Shown piece by piece: positions 9,601-17,260 of a stretch of DNA of 64,000 bases. Source of the DNA: Clostridia bacterium (GTDB lineage Bacteria > Bacillota > Clostridia > Christensenellales > CAG-138); the NCBI GenBank assembly GCA_017523925.1, contig JAFWVQ010000037.1, forward strand, positions 48,148-112,147. The letters run 5' to 3'. A program made the translations under genes and the position numbers. The notes beneath the pieces are model-generated. The model saw nothing but the letters and a program-made list of their open reading frames with translations, was not told the origin of the DNA and did not search any database. The first letter of the stretch is position 1. The number at the start of each line of letters is the position of its first letter.

Positions 9601-10456
9601 CTATTTCATCGATTTCGGCGACAACGGAAGTCATCTCTTATACACTCTGGCTGAAGAGACGACGCGTATGCTCAACATACTGTACGGATATCTCGACTGG
9701 ACGATAAGGAATCCCGAATACGGACACGCTTATCTCAAGTTCGGATACCACCAGACTCCGGAGATATTCAATATAGCCACAGTGCATGGCTGTCTCAAGC
9801 GGATAGCGGAGCATTCGCCGGATAAGGCGAGCATGCTTCACGAACAGCTTAAGGACTTCGATCCCTCGGGAGGCGATCGGTGCAGCTTCTGCGGACGATC
9901 CGTCGCCGTCTCCTTCTCCAAGTTTGACGACGACAGGATAATCTGCTCCAACTGTGAGAAGCACCGCACTACCGAGCGCAGCGAGATAAACGAGCTACTT
10001 ACAAAGGCGTACGAGACCCTTGAGAGCAAGTACAGGATCGCGCTTCCGAAGGGGATAAAAATACGCTTCAAGACGGCCGATTCCATCAAAAAAGCCGGAG
10101 GAACAACCCCCGGAAGCCGCGTTGTTGGCTTCTATGACCTAAAACACAGAGAGGTTTGGGTCGAGCGCGGAGGACCTGCGCCCTGTGTACTCGCCACGCT
10201 CATACACGAGCTTACTCACGCTTGGCAACATGAAAACATCGACATGACCAGACTTGATAAAAAGCACATTGAGGGTCACTGCGTTTACGTCGAGCTTGAG
10301 TGTTCGAGACTGCTCGGGCAGAGGGTTTATGCGGATTATTGGGAAAGGATGATTGAATCCGGAACCGATGAATACTCCGAGGGCCTTCGTTACTGGAAGG
10401 AAAGGATGAAGCATGAGTCTGTCAAGAATATCTTCAGGCATATCGCCAAGATGTAA
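6623..10456 (+). CDS. Membrane-anchored degenerate helicase-like protein with zinc ribbon and HExxH metalloprotease domain
   Basis: This 1277-residue protein combines four parts. Residues 1-220 hold about five membrane helices. Residues from about 300 resemble an SF2 helicase core of the DUF1998 (YprA/MrfA-like) type but lack a Walker A lysine motif; the DExx position reads DPYE. Near residue 770 there is a beta module (PGQKISLDGIRYEIDRVKE) and near 990 a segment (VNIYFIDFGDNGSHLL), both like DUF1998 proteins. A four-cysteine zinc ribbon follows (CSFC 1087-1090, CSNC 1108-1111). The last part has HELTH (1195-1199) and a downstream EGHCVYVELE, a zinc metallopeptidase arrangement. The ATP-driven function seems lost, so it may be a scaffold that presents substrates to the protease. 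AAAGGAG precedes the ATG. Helicase ancestry is inferred by eye. Confidence 0.7.
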   Translation: MYLAISGALLLITALVALLARRFKLPFDHRIIHVRSILAAIGLGVAAVLLFGGALSLLNLVFSIGFVRQFLYSIMPGANVSSGLFFMIALLMNLLLVLIYWLGMFIINKLWLNPISKKPYLSTKNPTTKLFNLIGSLFYNTDEGTAEIKPIGAVVGNWIRHIRNFFAAFLIVGSLAITAYIHFQLNFIDEALFASIVKSLYMIPLVSYFVLDQIAIMLQAAEDNDELKLETEENGLTRFGDLSRLAELYRELFAGEALIDDIVNNNDQEREMFSGASSEQLERVDNPELLSSICRNINNLVQPMASNYIDAVVDLINGDSVAVFDSLSGEFLFYYLAFLQKELFLRRKAMVVCESEEQVTGLKEQFEEIFLRMNKVHSVWTVNDIAGIGTNDSETDILILTDRQLLSAPIRDKYPGFYAGLYNILVFDPYEKLCRSSSFVFRFFNALKKENNGVRYAFLLPQNNRDIGVALKNRLEGVEIKHYNSLRERTGVIIMSWRGESYYKTQHAIAPDLYHDFGLGYTLSLIAINSGVPRISIQAPDSIPLKSYAATVKNYAASIARNYLHKDTLNVDSVISHNPIAVFGDDELTFDVIYDEYNNIPDIEKRALCGDVNLSSMVHIISRPYMLRDYFAHNMNAFAANTRGVQMLVPTFFTDLRAPSVALLLKLRETGLTGEEIVQWMSKFGCAEKNVENCLSIAVSAVLGDSHPFTVYNCFSFGEKETPVFSGSDYQYSRSIRLTNEALYNSVVKSTEGNVRVTGTYEGTLPIPRASVYNRYLPGQKISLDGIRYEIDRVKEGIIHVKNEETVEREKEYTAFFDLPKAVLHDEVSKYYGKNEDFSRDVVAIDVMRSINGYFSHINGLDFGGDSTLCYQMDQPIIESRSAECMRLRLTFPFGNDYDTSAALLVMLFRGLLETVIPKNYQDIAVVSNIDASSFNEDWFDNAPENAMRKDPLPSDWIETDHYDLPISQWFKKLFPSFGETNFEKNSRDCVNIYFIDFGDNGSHLLYTLAEETTRMLNILYGYLDWTIRNPEYGHAYLKFGYHQTPEIFNIATVHGCLKRIAEHSPDKASMLHEQLKDFDPSGGDRCSFCGRSVAVSFSKFDDDRIICSNCEKHRTTERSEINELLTKAYETLESKYRIALPKGIKIRFKTADSIKKAGGTTPGSRVVGFYDLKHREVWVERGGPAPCVLATLIHELTHAWQHENIDMTRLDKKHIEGHCVYVELECSRLLGQRVYADYWERMIESGTDEYSEGLRYWKERMKHESVKNIFRHIAKM

Positions 10457-10468
10457 GGAGGGTGAATC

Positions 10469-11497
10469 GTGAAGCGGTATTTCTACATATTCATCGTTGT
10501 TATCTTCCTCTGCTGTGCAACCGCAGGATGCGGAAACGGTAATTTCGCGGACGATATCGACGACGCGATAACCGCGATGGAGCAAGGCTACGACAACTAT
10601 ATAGACGAGCAGGGAACGCCGGCTCCCGCAGACAGCGTCGCGGACACGTTGGACAAGATGCTTGCGGACTATGTTAGCGGTCTATCCTATCCGTTGCCGT
10701 CTTCAATGGTCAGCACGACCGTCGACCCCTCCGAATCGCAGGAGCTTATCGACAGCGCGAATACTACCGTCTATAACGAGGCGGAGCTTGAAAAGCTGAT
10801 TTTTGAAGCGGTTCGCGCCGCGGAAGCGGAGGTCAGGTTCAAGACCATAGGCGGGTGGCTTACCGACGACCTGCTTTACGACATAGTTTTCTACCGTATC
10901 CATGACGTCTACATGATAGACGCTTTCGGGCTGTACTCATACAGAACAACGTTCACCACAAGCGGGTCTACCGGAACCTTTCTGCTGGAGTTCAACTATA
11001 TCGACGACTGCACCCGAGAAGAGGTTCTTGAGCTTCGCTCCATGATAGATACCCGCTCGAAGGAGATAGTGCGAGACCTTAAGCTGGGCGGAATGAGCGA
11101 TTACGAAAAGGTGAAAGAGATCAACAAGTACCTGTGCGATAACGTTTACTATCCGAAAGAACCCTATATCTCGCACGACTTTACCCCGTATGGAGCGCTG
11201 TTCTCCGGACGCGCCGTGTGCGAGGGATACGCGAGAGCGGCGAAAATACTGTGCGAGCTTGCCGGACTCGATTGTTATTATGTAGTAGGATACTGCGGCG
11301 GCGATCCCGTAAACGGAGGTCACGCTTGGAATCTGGTAAAGGTCGGCGGCGAATGGTATCAGCTGGACGTTACGTGGAACGACGGAAGCGGGAGCGACGA
11401 TTATTTCCTCGTTACCGATGACGTCATGGTTCTGTCCAGAGATTGGGAGCGCGCGGATTATCCCGCTTCGGCGACTACTCCCTACGCGGCAAATTGA
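10469..11497 (+). CDS. Transglutaminase-like lipoprotein
   Basis: The protein has 342 residues. A lipoprotein signal peptide opens it (MKRYFYIFIVVIFLCCATAGC), with the lipobox cysteine near residue 21, so it should be anchored outside the cell membrane. The C-terminal half is a transglutaminase-like fold with the Cys-His-Asp triad visible: Cys251 in AVCEGYA, His285 in GHAWN, Asp300 in DVTWND. Such domains cleave or cross-link peptides, often cell-wall or surface proteins. The start is GTG behind AAGGAGGG, directly after the upstream stop, so translation is probably coupled. Within this operon it would be the extracytoplasmic partner of the membrane machine. The substrate is unknown. Confidence 0.85.
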   Translation: MKRYFYIFIVVIFLCCATAGCGNGNFADDIDDAITAMEQGYDNYIDEQGTPAPADSVADTLDKMLADYVSGLSYPLPSSMVSTTVDPSESQELIDSANTTVYNEAELEKLIFEAVRAAEAEVRFKTIGGWLTDDLLYDIVFYRIHDVYMIDAFGLYSYRTTFTTSGSTGTFLLEFNYIDDCTREEVLELRSMIDTRSKEIVRDLKLGGMSDYEKVKEINKYLCDNVYYPKEPYISHDFTPYGALFSGRAVCEGYARAAKILCELAGLDCYYVVGYCGGDPVNGGHAWNLVKVGGEWYQLDVTWNDGSGSDDYFLVTDDVMVLSRDWERADYPASATTPYAAN

Positions 11498-11508
11498 GAG
11501 GTAAGAAT

Positions 11509-11748
11509 ATGAGTGATGAAACCACAAAAAACACAGAAGGAACCAACCCCGGCACAGAACCCGATTACAGTGAACATTTCGCCCTCGCGGCAAAGGGAAA
11601 GGGCTGTTCGGGAAAGCTTTACGGCAATGTAACGCTCGTTGCTTTCCTTGTGCATGACCGAAGCAGCGCATGGAAAGACGGTGACATCGACAAGATAAAG
11701 TCTGTGCTTGAAAAGCCGCGAAGCTCATCAAGGAAAAAAGCGGATTGA
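11509..11748 (+). CDS. N-terminal fragment of a frameshifted metzincin-like protease gene
   Basis: This 79-residue frame starts at ATG 11509 behind GAGAGGTAAG, 12 bases after the lipoprotein gene. It begins with a polar Thr/Glu-rich leader and then a core (KLYGNVTLVAFLVHD) typical of the first strand of a larger enzyme. The last residues (PRSSSRKKAD) look out of frame. A -1 shift at 11712-11716 instead reads EKAAKLIKEKSGLTDN, a good amphipathic helix that runs straight into the next frame. The two frames are therefore very likely one gene broken by a single-base change, or joined by ribosomal frameshifting. Confidence 0.6.
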   Translation: MSDETTKNTEGTNPGTEPDYSEHFALAAKGKGCSGKLYGNVTLVAFLVHDRSSAWKDGDIDKIKSVLEKPRSSSRKKAD

Positions 11749-12296
11749 CAGATAACAGGCTGAAGGTATCCTACGCCTTTGACGACGTACCGATCCAGTT
11801 CAGATATGACGGTGAGAACTACGAGCATATAGTTCACGAGGTGCTTAAGCAGTATGGCTTCGACAACGCCGCGGACTATCAGGCGCACTATGAGAAAAAG
11901 TTCAAGAAGGACGAGGCTCCTCTGATCTTCATTATCAATCGTAACTTCCGTTCTTTCGCGAGGAACATTGAGTCCGGCGCTGCAGGGAGCGAGTTCTCGT
12001 TTGTTTCATTCAACGACGATACGGATACCTGTGTCAGAACCATGATTCATGAGGTTCTGCATCAGTTCGGAGCCATTGACTATTATCTACCCGATACCGT
12101 TAAGCAGACAGCCGAGAAGCTATTCCCAGAAAGCGTCATGCTCCGCGGATGGGAGATCGACGACCTGACGAGGTACATAATCGGTTGGGATAAGAAACTA
12201 TCGGATAAAGCGAAGCAGTTTCTGGACGAGACCTCCGGCGTTACTGCTGAAGAGATTTCTGAGGCAAGGGAATTGGATAAGGATAACGATTGGTAA
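11745..12296 (+). CDS. Metzincin-like zinc protease, C-terminal part (second half of frameshifted gene)
   Basis: The frame is open from the TGA at 11709-11711; the only early start is TTG 11745, with no ribosome-binding site, so independent translation is doubtful. The 183 residues contain HEVLHQFGAID at residues 102-112, an HExxHxxGxxD zinc site of the metzincin type with Asp as third ligand, as in snapalysin-like enzymes. The region after it (RGWEIDDLTRYIIGW) is conserved-looking but unknown to me. With the upstream fragment the full protein would be about 255 residues. There is no signal peptide, so it would act in the cytoplasm unless exported otherwise. It is the last gene of the tubulin-like operon; base composition changes sharply after it. 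Confidence 0.65.
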   Translation: MTDNRLKVSYAFDDVPIQFRYDGENYEHIVHEVLKQYGFDNAADYQAHYEKKFKKDEAPLIFIINRNFRSFARNIESGAAGSEFSFVSFNDDTDTCVRTMIHEVLHQFGAIDYYLPDTVKQTAEKLFPESVMLRGWEIDDLTRYIIGWDKKLSDKAKQFLDETSGVTAEEISEARELDKDNDW

Positions 12297-12322
12297 ATGT
12301 CTAATGTTGTGGGGGGTGCATT

Positions 12323-14104
12323 ATGATTGAATTTGATCACTACATCTTTGATTTTGATTTAACTCTTTTCGATACGTTAGAAGGCTTTGAAGTATGTTAC
12401 AAAAAAGCATTTTCAAAAGTTGGAATTGAGGTTAAAAAAGGTGACACTGAGATTTTTGTCAAGGAGGGATTGAGAGCAACATTCTCTCGGTTTTCCCAAC
12501 CATTTGACGAGATGGACTATAATGTGTTTGAAGCAGAATTCTTAAAATGGTCCCAAACAGTTATGGCAGGGAAAGCAAAGATATATCCTGATACATTTGA
12601 GACGGTATCTGTTCTAAAAAAATGTGGCAAACGTTTATCTATTGTTACTGGAAAACCCAAACAGCGCGTAATTGAAATACTTGAGAAATTTGGCATTGAT
12701 AGTATTTTTGATGCCATCATTGGCTATGGGGATTATTGTAAAGAGAAACCAGAACCAGATTCGATAATTCAGTGCATCGAAGCCTGTAACATTCCACGGG
12801 AACAAACAGTTTATGTCGGTGATAGTATAAACGACGTTTTAGCCGCACAAAATGCCGGTGTTGTTCCCATATTACTTTGCAGAAACGAAAAACAATCTGA
12901 TTTTGAACAAAGTTGCTGTCCAATTATTATCAATTCACTAAAAGAGCTGGTACGAACCATTCATCTTTCTCTTTTTTCCATATGCAGCATCAAATACGAC
13001 GTTTTTGCCAATAGTTCATATGAAGCTATTATTTCAGAATGGTGTGAACGCTCTCATTATACCATGAATGGAATAAGCGATGTTAATTGTGAAATCGTCA
13101 TTAATAGGCAGACCCAAATGAATATTAATAAGCATGGCATTATTGTGTTCAGCGAGTTGATTAGTGTTGGCGACAGGTCGGCTGAAAGTATACTAAAGTT
13201 TAAAAACGACTTAAGTGTATCCAGGATAAATGAACCATCAGCGAAAATCAAAAGCATCTTATATAGTTTTGAAGCCTTTATTGGTATATACATTATTAAG
13301 AAAGCCGAACTTAACAAACTTGTATCAAAATGGAGCACAAAAGTTCACTATACCTTATCAAGCTATTTGTTTTCTACAATGAGAGATATAGATATTTATA
13401 ATTACAGATCATTTATCTCTGATGAAGTAGTATGGTTGTTAACAAAGAAAAACCCCTCCTTGTTTGGCATTAAGAGTATCGATGAGATTTTAGAAGAAAG
13501 CGAGGCAAAACAGGTTGTTATTGATGACGACAATACTCTGTTTGCTCTATGGGGAGCCCGTATTTTCATACATTCAGGAGATGATATAGAAGTATTTAAG
13601 GACTATGTATCTGAAGAAAGGAGCGTTCAGAATCTTTGGCTTCTATTTAATCAAACCAATATATGGATTGATTCATCGATAAACAAAAGGCTGTCTATCA
13701 AGAGTTTAATCGATAGCTCATTTGAGTTACTGTTTTATGAAGCTCGATACAAGCATATTACTTCTTTAAGAACACATAGGTATCAAATCGAAATTAGAAA
13801 TCTACTTTATCAGATTTCTAATCTAAATAGTATAGAAGGATACTTTAAAGAGAAAATAGCCTTGCTTGAAAGAAAACTGCAAATAGAATCAGCTGAACGG
13901 GAAAAGAACAGCGATTCAAGGATGAATATCACTTTATTCATATTAACTGTGGTAAGCACAGTGTCGGCAATTTTTCAGGTAATCAATTATTGGTTTGATG
14001 CCCCCAATAATAACATTGCTTCGATTTTTATCGTTGTTGTAGTTGTTGTCGTGATTATTATCGCCCTAACAGTACGATCCTTTTTCGCAAACCATCGAAA
14101 ATAA
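12323..14104 (+). CDS. HAD-family phosphatase fused to an unknown domain with two C-terminal membrane helices
   Basis: Residues 1-215 or so are a HAD hydrolase of the phosphoglycolate-phosphatase type: DFDLT with Asp10 and Asp12 (motif I), IVTGK (motif II), KEKPEP lysine (motif III) and GDSIND near residue 166 (motif IV). About 380 residues of unrecognised sequence follow. The end is a helical EARYKHITSLRTHR-type segment, a coiled coil, and two membrane helices at about 535-555 and 562-582 (a run of valines and isoleucines). The gene is strikingly AT-rich and has AT-ending codons, unlike both flanks, which points to recent transfer. A soluble phosphatase head joined to a membrane module, next to restriction and ABC-3C genes, would suit a defence effector, but that is inference. 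The start has GGGGGG nearby. Confidence 0.75.
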   Translation: MIEFDHYIFDFDLTLFDTLEGFEVCYKKAFSKVGIEVKKGDTEIFVKEGLRATFSRFSQPFDEMDYNVFEAEFLKWSQTVMAGKAKIYPDTFETVSVLKKCGKRLSIVTGKPKQRVIEILEKFGIDSIFDAIIGYGDYCKEKPEPDSIIQCIEACNIPREQTVYVGDSINDVLAAQNAGVVPILLCRNEKQSDFEQSCCPIIINSLKELVRTIHLSLFSICSIKYDVFANSSYEAIISEWCERSHYTMNGISDVNCEIVINRQTQMNINKHGIIVFSELISVGDRSAESILKFKNDLSVSRINEPSAKIKSILYSFEAFIGIYIIKKAELNKLVSKWSTKVHYTLSSYLFSTMRDIDIYNYRSFISDEVVWLLTKKNPSLFGIKSIDEILEESEAKQVVIDDDNTLFALWGARIFIHSGDDIEVFKDYVSEERSVQNLWLLFNQTNIWIDSSINKRLSIKSLIDSSFELLFYEARYKHITSLRTHRYQIEIRNLLYQISNLNSIEGYFKEKIALLERKLQIESAEREKNSDSRMNITLFILTVVSTVSAIFQVINYWFDAPNNNIASIFIVVVVVVVIIIALTVRSFFANHRK

Positions 14105-14308
14105 TATATGCTACAATTATGAATTATATCGTAGCAATAAAGAATTACACAGCTTCTAATTGTCAAGTGACGATATCTTTTTCAAGCATTCTTCCTCCCC
14201 TTACGTCAGCCTTGGCAATCCAGTCTATTGCATTATCCCGTTCGCCCTTGCTACGGTTAAATCCTCGTCTCGAAAAGCAGAGCATGAAGCATCGGTCCCG
14301 TCATTTCA

Positions 14309-14497
14309 TCAGAAAATCAGACCGGCAAAGCTTACGAGCTCCTCACCGATATCCGCGCGAACGTCCAAGGCAGTACACAGCGCGACGACGTGACGGAGGG
14401 TGGCGCGCTCAGCACACCATTTGCGGACGGCGGCGCGGCTGACGCCGAGACGCATGGCAAGCTCGTTCTGCGAGATCCCCCTCTCGTCCAGTATTCC
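14309..14497 (-). pseudogene. Decayed XRE-type helix-turn-helix gene fragment
   Basis: The 14105-14516 interval has no intact gene. On the minus strand 14497-14309 reads GILDERGISQNELAMRLGVS, then RAAVRKWCAERATLRHVV and on to a stop. This is a clear HTH of the lambda-repressor type, but it has no start codon and an in-frame stop lies just upstream. It is GC-rich, unlike the HAD gene beside it. It is best read as the remnant of an older regulator at a site where mobile genes were inserted. Confidence 0.55.
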
Positions 14498-14516
14498 TTG
14501 CCGGTTTTATGGACAA

Positions 14517-15656
14517 TTATCTTGGTTGATCAAGGAATAAGTAGTCAGAAGGTTTCCATTCTTTTGCAAAGTAATCCGCTCTCTCCAACCAGTATTTGAT
14601 TCGTGCTTTTGGATCGTGGATATCGAAAGCAGCGCAGGCCTCATCGCCCCAATACTCGATAAACAGCTTGTCTTCCAGAGTGTTAGCTGCTTTTATCATA
14701 TAGTCTTCCAGATGAAGCAATGCTCTTAGGATATAAATCCCATCGAATTCTTTCCCTTCAAGTTGGTCTTCCATCTTTGTTTCCTTGATTCTGCCGTTAC
14801 CACCAACGCCGGCGGCAGATCCCGCTGAAAACAGATCGCGTGCCTGATGACAGAGCACTCCGTGATATGTCAGCATAAACATGACAAGATCGTCGTATTT
14901 ATGCCTGCTGCGTCCGGAACTTAGAATCTGAGGACAGAGCAATACTGCTTCTGCACGCATACGGTTTTTCTCTTCCATATCAAGATTCGTATAGAGCCTT
15001 GCGTTCAAGGGCAAAGCATGGCTTGAACCGGAGTCGTCGCTCGGATCATCAAGCCACCATAAATGCTCGCCTTCTTTTAGACGAGAGCGTGCATAATTAC
15101 GTATGTACACCATCTTTTCAGACATTTCCAACGCAGAGAAGTCATCATATGATATTCCCATGATATTGAAAAGCGAACGATCGCTTCCAATCTCAAGCTC
15201 AAAACGCGGAACATGTGATGTACGGACATGCATGACCGCATGCTCCCAATCATCATATCGAACTTCCGGAATGCCTCCCATTTTGCAGTAAACTACGCAA
15301 ATATGCTTAACGGAATGAACCTTGTTCGTTTCAAGGACGGAGTTTGCAATGCACCTCCATGTATCGGCTTCGGTGAATTTCACCTCTATGCCGACGTCTC
15401 CAAGCACGATATCAGGGAATGCCTGCGCAGGAGGATTCATATCAACAGTAATGCTCAAAGGAAATTCTTGAGCATATTCGGCTAACGCCCCATGCTGTGC
15501 GGCGATATCGTTATCAAGTTTGTCAGCCTCAATCTGAGTTATTTCCCGAACACGATTTTCAAATACCAATGCTTTTTTGAAGCCGATAGTTCGCGCCTCT
15601 TCGGTGAGAACAGAACAGATCCGGTCAAGCAAAAAGTGGAACACGTTTATGTTCAT
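14517..15656 (-). CDS. Type II restriction endonuclease (PD-(D/E)xK-like)
   Basis: The protein has 379 residues and is read just after the methyltransferase on the same strand, overlapping its end by 32 bases. A PD-(D/E)xK nuclease core is visible at about residues 85-105 (FPDIVLGDVGIEVKFTEAD), with Asp and E-x-K as candidate metal ligands. I do not recognise the specificity. The start at 15656 is preferred over 15662 because AAAGGAGG is nine bases from the former and only three from the latter. A nuclease following an HTH-bearing methylase is the usual safe order for type II systems, so the host is protected before the nuclease accumulates. Confidence 0.8.
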   Translation of the reverse strand: MNINVFHFLLDRICSVLTEEARTIGFKKALVFENRVREITQIEADKLDNDIAAQHGALAEYAQEFPLSITVDMNPPAQAFPDIVLGDVGIEVKFTEADTWRCIANSVLETNKVHSVKHICVVYCKMGGIPEVRYDDWEHAVMHVRTSHVPRFELEIGSDRSLFNIMGISYDDFSALEMSEKMVYIRNYARSRLKEGEHLWWLDDPSDDSGSSHALPLNARLYTNLDMEEKNRMRAEAVLLCPQILSSGRSRHKYDDLVMFMLTYHGVLCHQARDLFSAGSAAGVGGNGRIKETKMEDQLEGKEFDGIYILRALLHLEDYMIKAANTLEDKLFIEYWGDEACAAFDIHDPKARIKYWLERADYFAKEWKPSDYLFLDQPR

Positions 15657-16830
15657 CTTCATCCGCCTCCTTTGCTGAGTCTAATACGTTAATGACAGAA
15701 TTGGCGATATGCCATGCGAATACGGGAGCGACTGCATTTCCTATCATGCGCTCTGTTTCACGAAGTTTTGCTTCGAAAGTGAAGTTGTCGGGAAAAGACT
15801 GTATTCTTGCAGCTTCTCTCATTGAGATTCTCCGCGGGAGAGAGTAGTGAAATTGAAGATTGCCATGACACTCTGAACGCATAGTCGTCGCAGGGGCATC
15901 AGCTGTCAGATAGCGTAGTCCTTGCCCGGACGAAGGTTTAGCAAGTGACCAAATGTGACTTATACTCTGATCTTCGGCCTTATCTTCCAAATCCCAGAGA
16001 GCTTCTTTTGCGGTAACATGTCTATCGGCTGTTGTTGGAGTAGGCGGAACAAATTCCACGTCTAAATCTTTTCTGATTCCCACGATAATTACCCTTTCTC
16101 TTATCTGAGGGACACCGTAATCAGCCGCGTTGTAAAGATGATACGAAACGTTATAACCCAAATCCGTAAAATCGTTAATAACACGTTCCAGAGACGAAGA
16201 ATGCCTCTTCATCAGAAGTGCCTTGACATTTTCTGCAATAAAGATCTTGGGTCTAATTTTCTCTACAGCCTTAACCATCCAAATATAGAGTCCGCTGCGT
16301 GAGCCGTCAACACCGGCCATTTTTCCATTGATTGAGATATCCTGACACGGAAAACCGCCAATAATAACTTCGGCGCTTTCAGGCATTGTGCCATACATCT
16401 GCTCGATGGGACCGACTACGATCCTTTTATCAATGTTTGCGCGGTATGTTTCGCAAGCCGCTTTATTAAAATCATTCGCCCATATTATGTCAAACGGATG
16501 AGATGGATATTCTTTGCCTAAAAATGTAAACCCGCCTTTAAAACCGAGATCCAATCCGCCGCATCCAGAGAAAAGCGAGATAACAGTATGAACAGAATCA
16601 CCATCAGGATTGGTCGTTTCTGTGTTTTCGTCATGCTGAATCTCAATAATATCTTCAATGTTACAATTCAAAGCGATCCCGATGCGGTTCAACACATCGG
16701 TTGTAACAGTCTTATTCTGGCTTAATTTTGCAATTGTAGAAGAACTAAGACCAACAATCTCACGAAGGTCGGTCTTTTTGAGATTCTGATTGTTCAATGT
16801 CTTCCACAGATTACTATAGCTTACAGCCAT
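15625..16830 (-). CDS. C5-cytosine DNA methyltransferase with N-terminal HTH (restriction-modification)
   Basis: The first 65 residues are an XRE-type HTH (LKKTDLREIVGLSSSTIAKL). They are followed by a full C5 methylase: motif I FSGCGGLDLGF, motif IV GGFPCQDIS with the catalytic Cys, motif VI AENVKAL, motif VIII QIRERVIIVG and motif X GNAVAPVFAWHIA. It transfers a methyl group from SAM to cytosine in the site cut by the downstream endonuclease. The fused HTH suggests that it represses its own promoter, as known for other type II methylases. AAGGAGGTG precedes ATG 16830; the GTG nine bases further up lies inside that site. The protein has 401 residues, a normal length. The recognition site cannot be read from sequence. 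Confidence 0.92.
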   Translation of the reverse strand: MAVSYSNLWKTLNNQNLKKTDLREIVGLSSSTIAKLSQNKTVTTDVLNRIGIALNCNIEDIIEIQHDENTETTNPDGDSVHTVISLFSGCGGLDLGFKGGFTFLGKEYPSHPFDIIWANDFNKAACETYRANIDKRIVVGPIEQMYGTMPESAEVIIGGFPCQDISINGKMAGVDGSRSGLYIWMVKAVEKIRPKIFIAENVKALLMKRHSSSLERVINDFTDLGYNVSYHLYNAADYGVPQIRERVIIVGIRKDLDVEFVPPTPTTADRHVTAKEALWDLEDKAEDQSISHIWSLAKPSSGQGLRYLTADAPATTMRSECHGNLQFHYSLPRRISMREAARIQSFPDNFTFEAKLRETERMIGNAVAPVFAWHIANSVINVLDSAKEADEDEHKRVPLFA

Positions 16831-16889
16831 GGAAAGCACCTCCTTAACGACATGACAAGTATATCACATATAGCTGAAAAAGTACAGTG

Positions 16890-16911
16890 AATATTTGCGT
16901 TCGCAAATATT
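16890..16911. promoter_or_regulatory. 22-bp palindrome in the divergent promoter region (candidate methylase operator)
   Basis: AATATTTGCG (16890-16899) and CGCAAATATT (16902-16911) form a perfect inverted repeat with a two-base centre. It lies 60 bases upstream of the methyltransferase start and about 64 bases upstream of the divergent small gene. The HTH at the methylase N-terminus is the obvious candidate ligand. A TTGACT at 16926 could serve as the -35 of the rightward gene. Confidence 0.55.
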
Positions 16912-16974
16912 TTTGCGTAAGCACCTTGACTTTTAGCGCAAGTTGAGCGATTAATACTGACGGAGGTGTTTTCT

Positions 16975-17235
16975 ATGGCTCACTTTAAAGTTTTGATATT
17001 CATAAAGGATAATTCTGGATGCCCCCGGCATCCCATGATGGACTCCATTGATCTCTCGGCCATCAAGGGCTATATTGCTGACGGCGAACTCTTTTCATAC
17101 GATCTGTTGTGTTGGATGTTGCCGGAGATGAGTGAGATAAAACGGAGAGAAACATTCATAAAACTCCTGGAAAAGGCAATGAAGGAAGCAGAAGCCCATG
17201 GACTTACAACCATATGTGCTGATGTGGATCTATAG
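16975..17235 (+). CDS. Small hypothetical protein between restriction-modification and ABC cassettes
   Basis: This 86-residue protein starts at ATG 16975 behind GGAGGTG and reads divergently from the methylase. It has a short N-terminal strand (HFKVLIFIKD), a PRHPMMDSIDLS segment and a helical, charged C-terminal half (FIKLLEKAMKEAEAH). There is no membrane helix or signal peptide. I do not recognise it. Its place inside a defence island and next to an operator-like palindrome suggests a control or accessory factor. It ends 25 bases before the end of the convergent ABC ATPase gene. Confidence 0.6.
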   Translation: MAHFKVLIFIKDNSGCPRHPMMDSIDLSAIKGYIADGELFSYDLLCWMLPEMSEIKRRETFIKLLEKAMKEAEAHGLTTICADVDL

Positions 17236-17260
17236 AATTACGGCTTTGAGCCATTGGTGA

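Noticed and set aside
14119..14599. Short rightward frames after the HAD gene
   Set aside because: They lack ribosome-binding sites and family features, and the HTH sequence on the other strand is the only meaningful signal there.
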